Shown here: positions 61,655 through 64,000 of the stretch, piece by piece
Layout: each line of letters begins with the position of its first letter
Numbering within the stretch: the first letter of the stretch is position 1
Assembly (NCBI RefSeq): GCF_958979055.1
Contig: NC_084887.1
Span: 28,540,544-28,604,543 of the forward strand
DNA: 64,000 bases
DNA from: Alnus glutinosa
Taxonomy: Eukaryota > Streptophyta > Magnoliopsida > Fagales > Betulaceae
Reading direction: 5' to 3'
Notes under the pieces: model-generated
Seen by the model: only the letters and a program-made list of their open reading frames with translations
The model's database searches: none
What the model was told of the DNA's origin: nothing
Made by a program: the position numbers and the translations under genes

Positions 61655-64000
61655 AGTCAAAATGGTGATTTGAAGGCATATGATAGGGTGGAGTGGCCTT
61701 TTCTTGAGGCTATGATGCGGACTATGGGATTTGAAGAAATATGGATTTCCCTCATTATGGATTGTGTTAGAAGTGTGACTTATTCAGTCTTGGTTAATGG
61801 CCAGTCGTATGGGAAGATCTCTCCCTCTTGTGGGTTGCGTCCAGGGGACCTTTTGTCACCCTATCTATTTTTAATTGTAGCGGAGGGATTGAGCTCTTTA
61901 ATGGCAAAAGCAGAAGCAGAAAAGCACATTACTGGAGTTCCAATTGCAGTAAGTGGTTTTCAGTTGAGCCACTTATTTTTTGCGAATGATTCACTCCTCT
62001 TATGCAGGGCAAATTTTATGGAATGGATAAACCTTTTTCAAGTGTTACAAACCTATGAAAAAGCTTCAGGTCAGCAACTGAATGCGGCAAAAACCTTCAT
62101 TTTCTTTAGTAGAAACACTCGAGCAGAATTTCAAGGTTTTATCCGGAATACAGCAGGGGCTACTATTACAACTAGATTTGAGAAATACCTGGGCCTTCCA
62201 GCAATGGTGGACAGATCAAAGAGGCAAACCTTTGCTAGTATTTGTGGTAAGGTGAAGGCTAAAGTGGATGGGTGGAAGGAGAAGTTCCTTTCCCAGGTGG
62301 TAAAGGAAATTTTAATAAAAGCGGTAGTCCAAGCTTTACCTACTTATTGCATGAGTGTGTTCTGGCAGCTGCAATCTTTATGCAAGTCCCTCAATTCTAT
62401 CATGAGCCGGTTTTGGTGGGGTCATAAATCCAATCAAGGGCGAGTCCATTGGATGAGGTGGGAGCGACTGGGTACTCCAAAAAATAGGGGAGTAATGGGA
62501 TTTAGAGACCTAGAGATATTTAATTTGGCTTTGCTCGCAAAACAAGGTTGGCGTTCACTCTCTAATCCTTCTACTTTAGTGGCACATATAATGAAAGAAA
62601 AGTACTACCCACGGGTAGATTTTATGGAGGCTCAGTTAGGAAGAAGGCCTTCCTTTGTTTGGAGTAGTATTATAAAGGCAAGGCCTCTTGTGCAAAATGG
62701 GTGGGGTGGAGAGTAGGCAATGGAGAAAATATTAAAATCTAGGGCAATGCATGGCTTCCAACCCCTCGTATTCGGCTTCTTCCTCCTTGTCACTCAGGGT
62801 TTCATTATGAGTCCAGGGTAAGTTTGTTGATTGATCCTTTAACTAGATGGTGGAACTTAGACCTGGTGCGTGATATCTTTGATCCTAGAGAAGCGGCGAG
62901 AATTGGAAGTGTTATGCTTAGCCCTTTGAACCAGAAGGATAAGCTTATTTGGAGAGGTACAACAATAGGTACTTTTACTGTGAGAAATGCCAATCACATG
63001 GCAATGAATAGGCTGGCTCAAAGTAAAGGAGAGGGGTCGGGTGCTAACAACCATGTGGAGGTCTGGAAGACTATTTGGGGTTTGAGTGCTCCTCCAGTTC
63101 TCAAAAACTTTTGTTGGAAAGTTGCAACAATTTGCTACATACCAAGGTTAATTTGTTGGAAAGTTTGTCCCTTCTGTAATGCAAAACCGGAAACTATTTT
63201 CCATTGTCTTTGGGGGTGCCCAGCAACTGTTGCAATTTGGCAAGAGGGAGATAAGAAATTTCAAAAAATGTCATGTGGTTGTACTGATGGCCTGGGCTTA
63301 TTTTTGTATTTTGTGGGGGAGATTGGATCTAGAAGAACTGGTAGAGGCATGGACAGTGGCAAGAATGATCTGAAATAGGAGGAATGACTTTGTTTTTCAA
63401 TGGTTTATTTTCTTCTCCTATGCAGGTTATGGCTGCAGCTAAAGCATCTGTGGAAGGATTTAATCTTGCAACCAACAGTGCTGAAGCTTCTCCTAGAGCC
63501 ATGCAATTGCCTCAACCAAAGTGGAAAAAGGCCCAGGAAAGTACTTGGAAGATCAACTAGGATGCTGCCGTTTCAGAGGAATCGATGACAATGGGAGTGG
63601 GCATAGTTATCCGAGATGAGGGAGGAAGATTTGTGGCAGCAAAGATGGAAGTAGTCCCTTACATAGTGGATCCTAATGCTGTTGAAACAATAGCAGTTTG
63701 GAGTGCGGTGCAATTTGGCCGAGAAATGGGGGCTAACCAAATTGTTTTGGAGGGAGATTCAATGGTGGTGGTCTCGGCTTTGCGTGCTTCGGAGTCGTGC
63801 GATGGGCTTTTTGGTCAGTTGATCGATGATATTAAGTCATATTTCTCTCATTTTTCTGCAGTGGAAGTGAATCATGTTCGTAGAGAAGCAAACATGGCTG
63901 CTCATGTAATGGCTAAAAAGGCGATTTCCAACCTGCTGAACCACACTTGGGTTGGGGAGTGTCCTCATTTCATTCAAGATGTTGTGGCAGCAGAATGTCA

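Larger units (their letters stand above)
58099..64000 (+). mobile_element. Decayed plant L1-type LINE, right end outside window
   Basis: Carries in order ORF1 (DUF4283 and zinc knuckle), endonuclease, reverse transcriptase, zf-RVT and RNase H-like (RVT_3) segments. Every coding part has frameshifts or stops, and the reverse transcriptase contains an internal inversion. The element appears 5'-truncated: ORF1 begins part-way through the DUF4283 domain. Its poly(A) tail and target duplication must lie beyond 64000. Confidence 0.93.
59843..64000 (+). pseudogene. LINE ORF2 (endonuclease, reverse transcriptase, RNase H), broken and partial
   Basis: The start MNLLCWNCRGLGNPWTVREL marks an AP-type endonuclease; ATG (59843) overlaps the ORF1 stop as ATGA. 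A TAG at 60056-60058 follows GGLAFF. The frame resumes with SKGAWLCMGDFNEIVDLSEK and SNSDHKPLLLTFD. A frameshift occurs near 61040. Reverse transcriptase blocks GDLKAYDRVEWPFLEAMMRT and GLRPGDLLSPYLFLIVAEGL are on the plus strand, but an earlier block is inverted (61186-61554). The catalytic FADD is FAND (AAT at 61985-61987). A frameshift near 62715 precedes the zf-RVT region (VWKTIWGLSAPPVLKNFCWK). An RNase H-like domain (GVGIVIRDEGGRF, LEGDSMVVVSAL, VNHVRREANMAAH) runs off the window. Confidence 0.9.

Overview
The window is nuclear DNA of a flowering plant, most likely a woody eudicot. The genes have many GT-AG introns and AT-rich intergenic DNA, and several match plant-only or plastid-targeted families. 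The transposon load is heavy: Mutator-like elements, hAT, plant L1-type LINEs and tRNA-derived SINEs. I cannot fix the species; a rosid tree is a guess. All multi-exon gene models were built by hand from splice sites and reading phase and have no transcript support here.

Layout. The first 94 bases are a broken copy of part of exon 1 of the gene at 19.0-26.0 kb. Next is a complete three-exon allene oxide cyclase gene (442-1635, +), a plastid enzyme of jasmonate biosynthesis. From 1.6 to 7.2 kb there are only repeats: an LTR-like block, a MITE and a 1-kb retroposed insert with a 17-bp target duplication.

Positions 7218-16965 form one large Mutator-like element (MULE) with long terminal inverted repeats and a perfect 9-bp target-site duplication. 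It carries two convergent genes. One is a small GRF-zinc-finger, coiled-coil, membrane-anchored protein (+). The other is a FAR1-type transposase (-) whose 3' exons encode a stretch that I recognise as the C-terminal domain of the mRNA-decapping scaffold EDC4/VARICOSE. Both genes carry lesions. This two-gene MULE with a captured decapping-scaffold tail is the most unusual object in the window.

Host genes follow. An uncharacterised beta-propeller-like protein gene (19049-25993, +, 482 aa) has introns packed with datable insertions (LINE, hAT, MITE, SINE). A remorin-like plant-specific gene (31926-36044, +, 305 aa) has a MULE-derived MITE in intron 3. A plastid DUF2854 membrane-protein gene (38466-47237, -, 284 aa) has a 5.1-kb intron holding LINE remnants. 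Two large fold-back MULE elements lie at 47.4-49.0 kb. A nuclear protein gene with a zf-4CXXC_R1 zinc finger and a DDT/WHIM module (50823-56792, -, 648 aa) comes next, then a SINE. From about 58.1 kb to the window end there is a decayed plant LINE with ORF1, endonuclease, reverse transcriptase and RNase H. Its reverse transcriptase contains an internal inversion bracketed by 100-bp inverted repeats and a FADD-to-FAND change.

The host genes show no functional clustering, as expected for a plant chromosome arm. The coherent stories are in the mobile elements.
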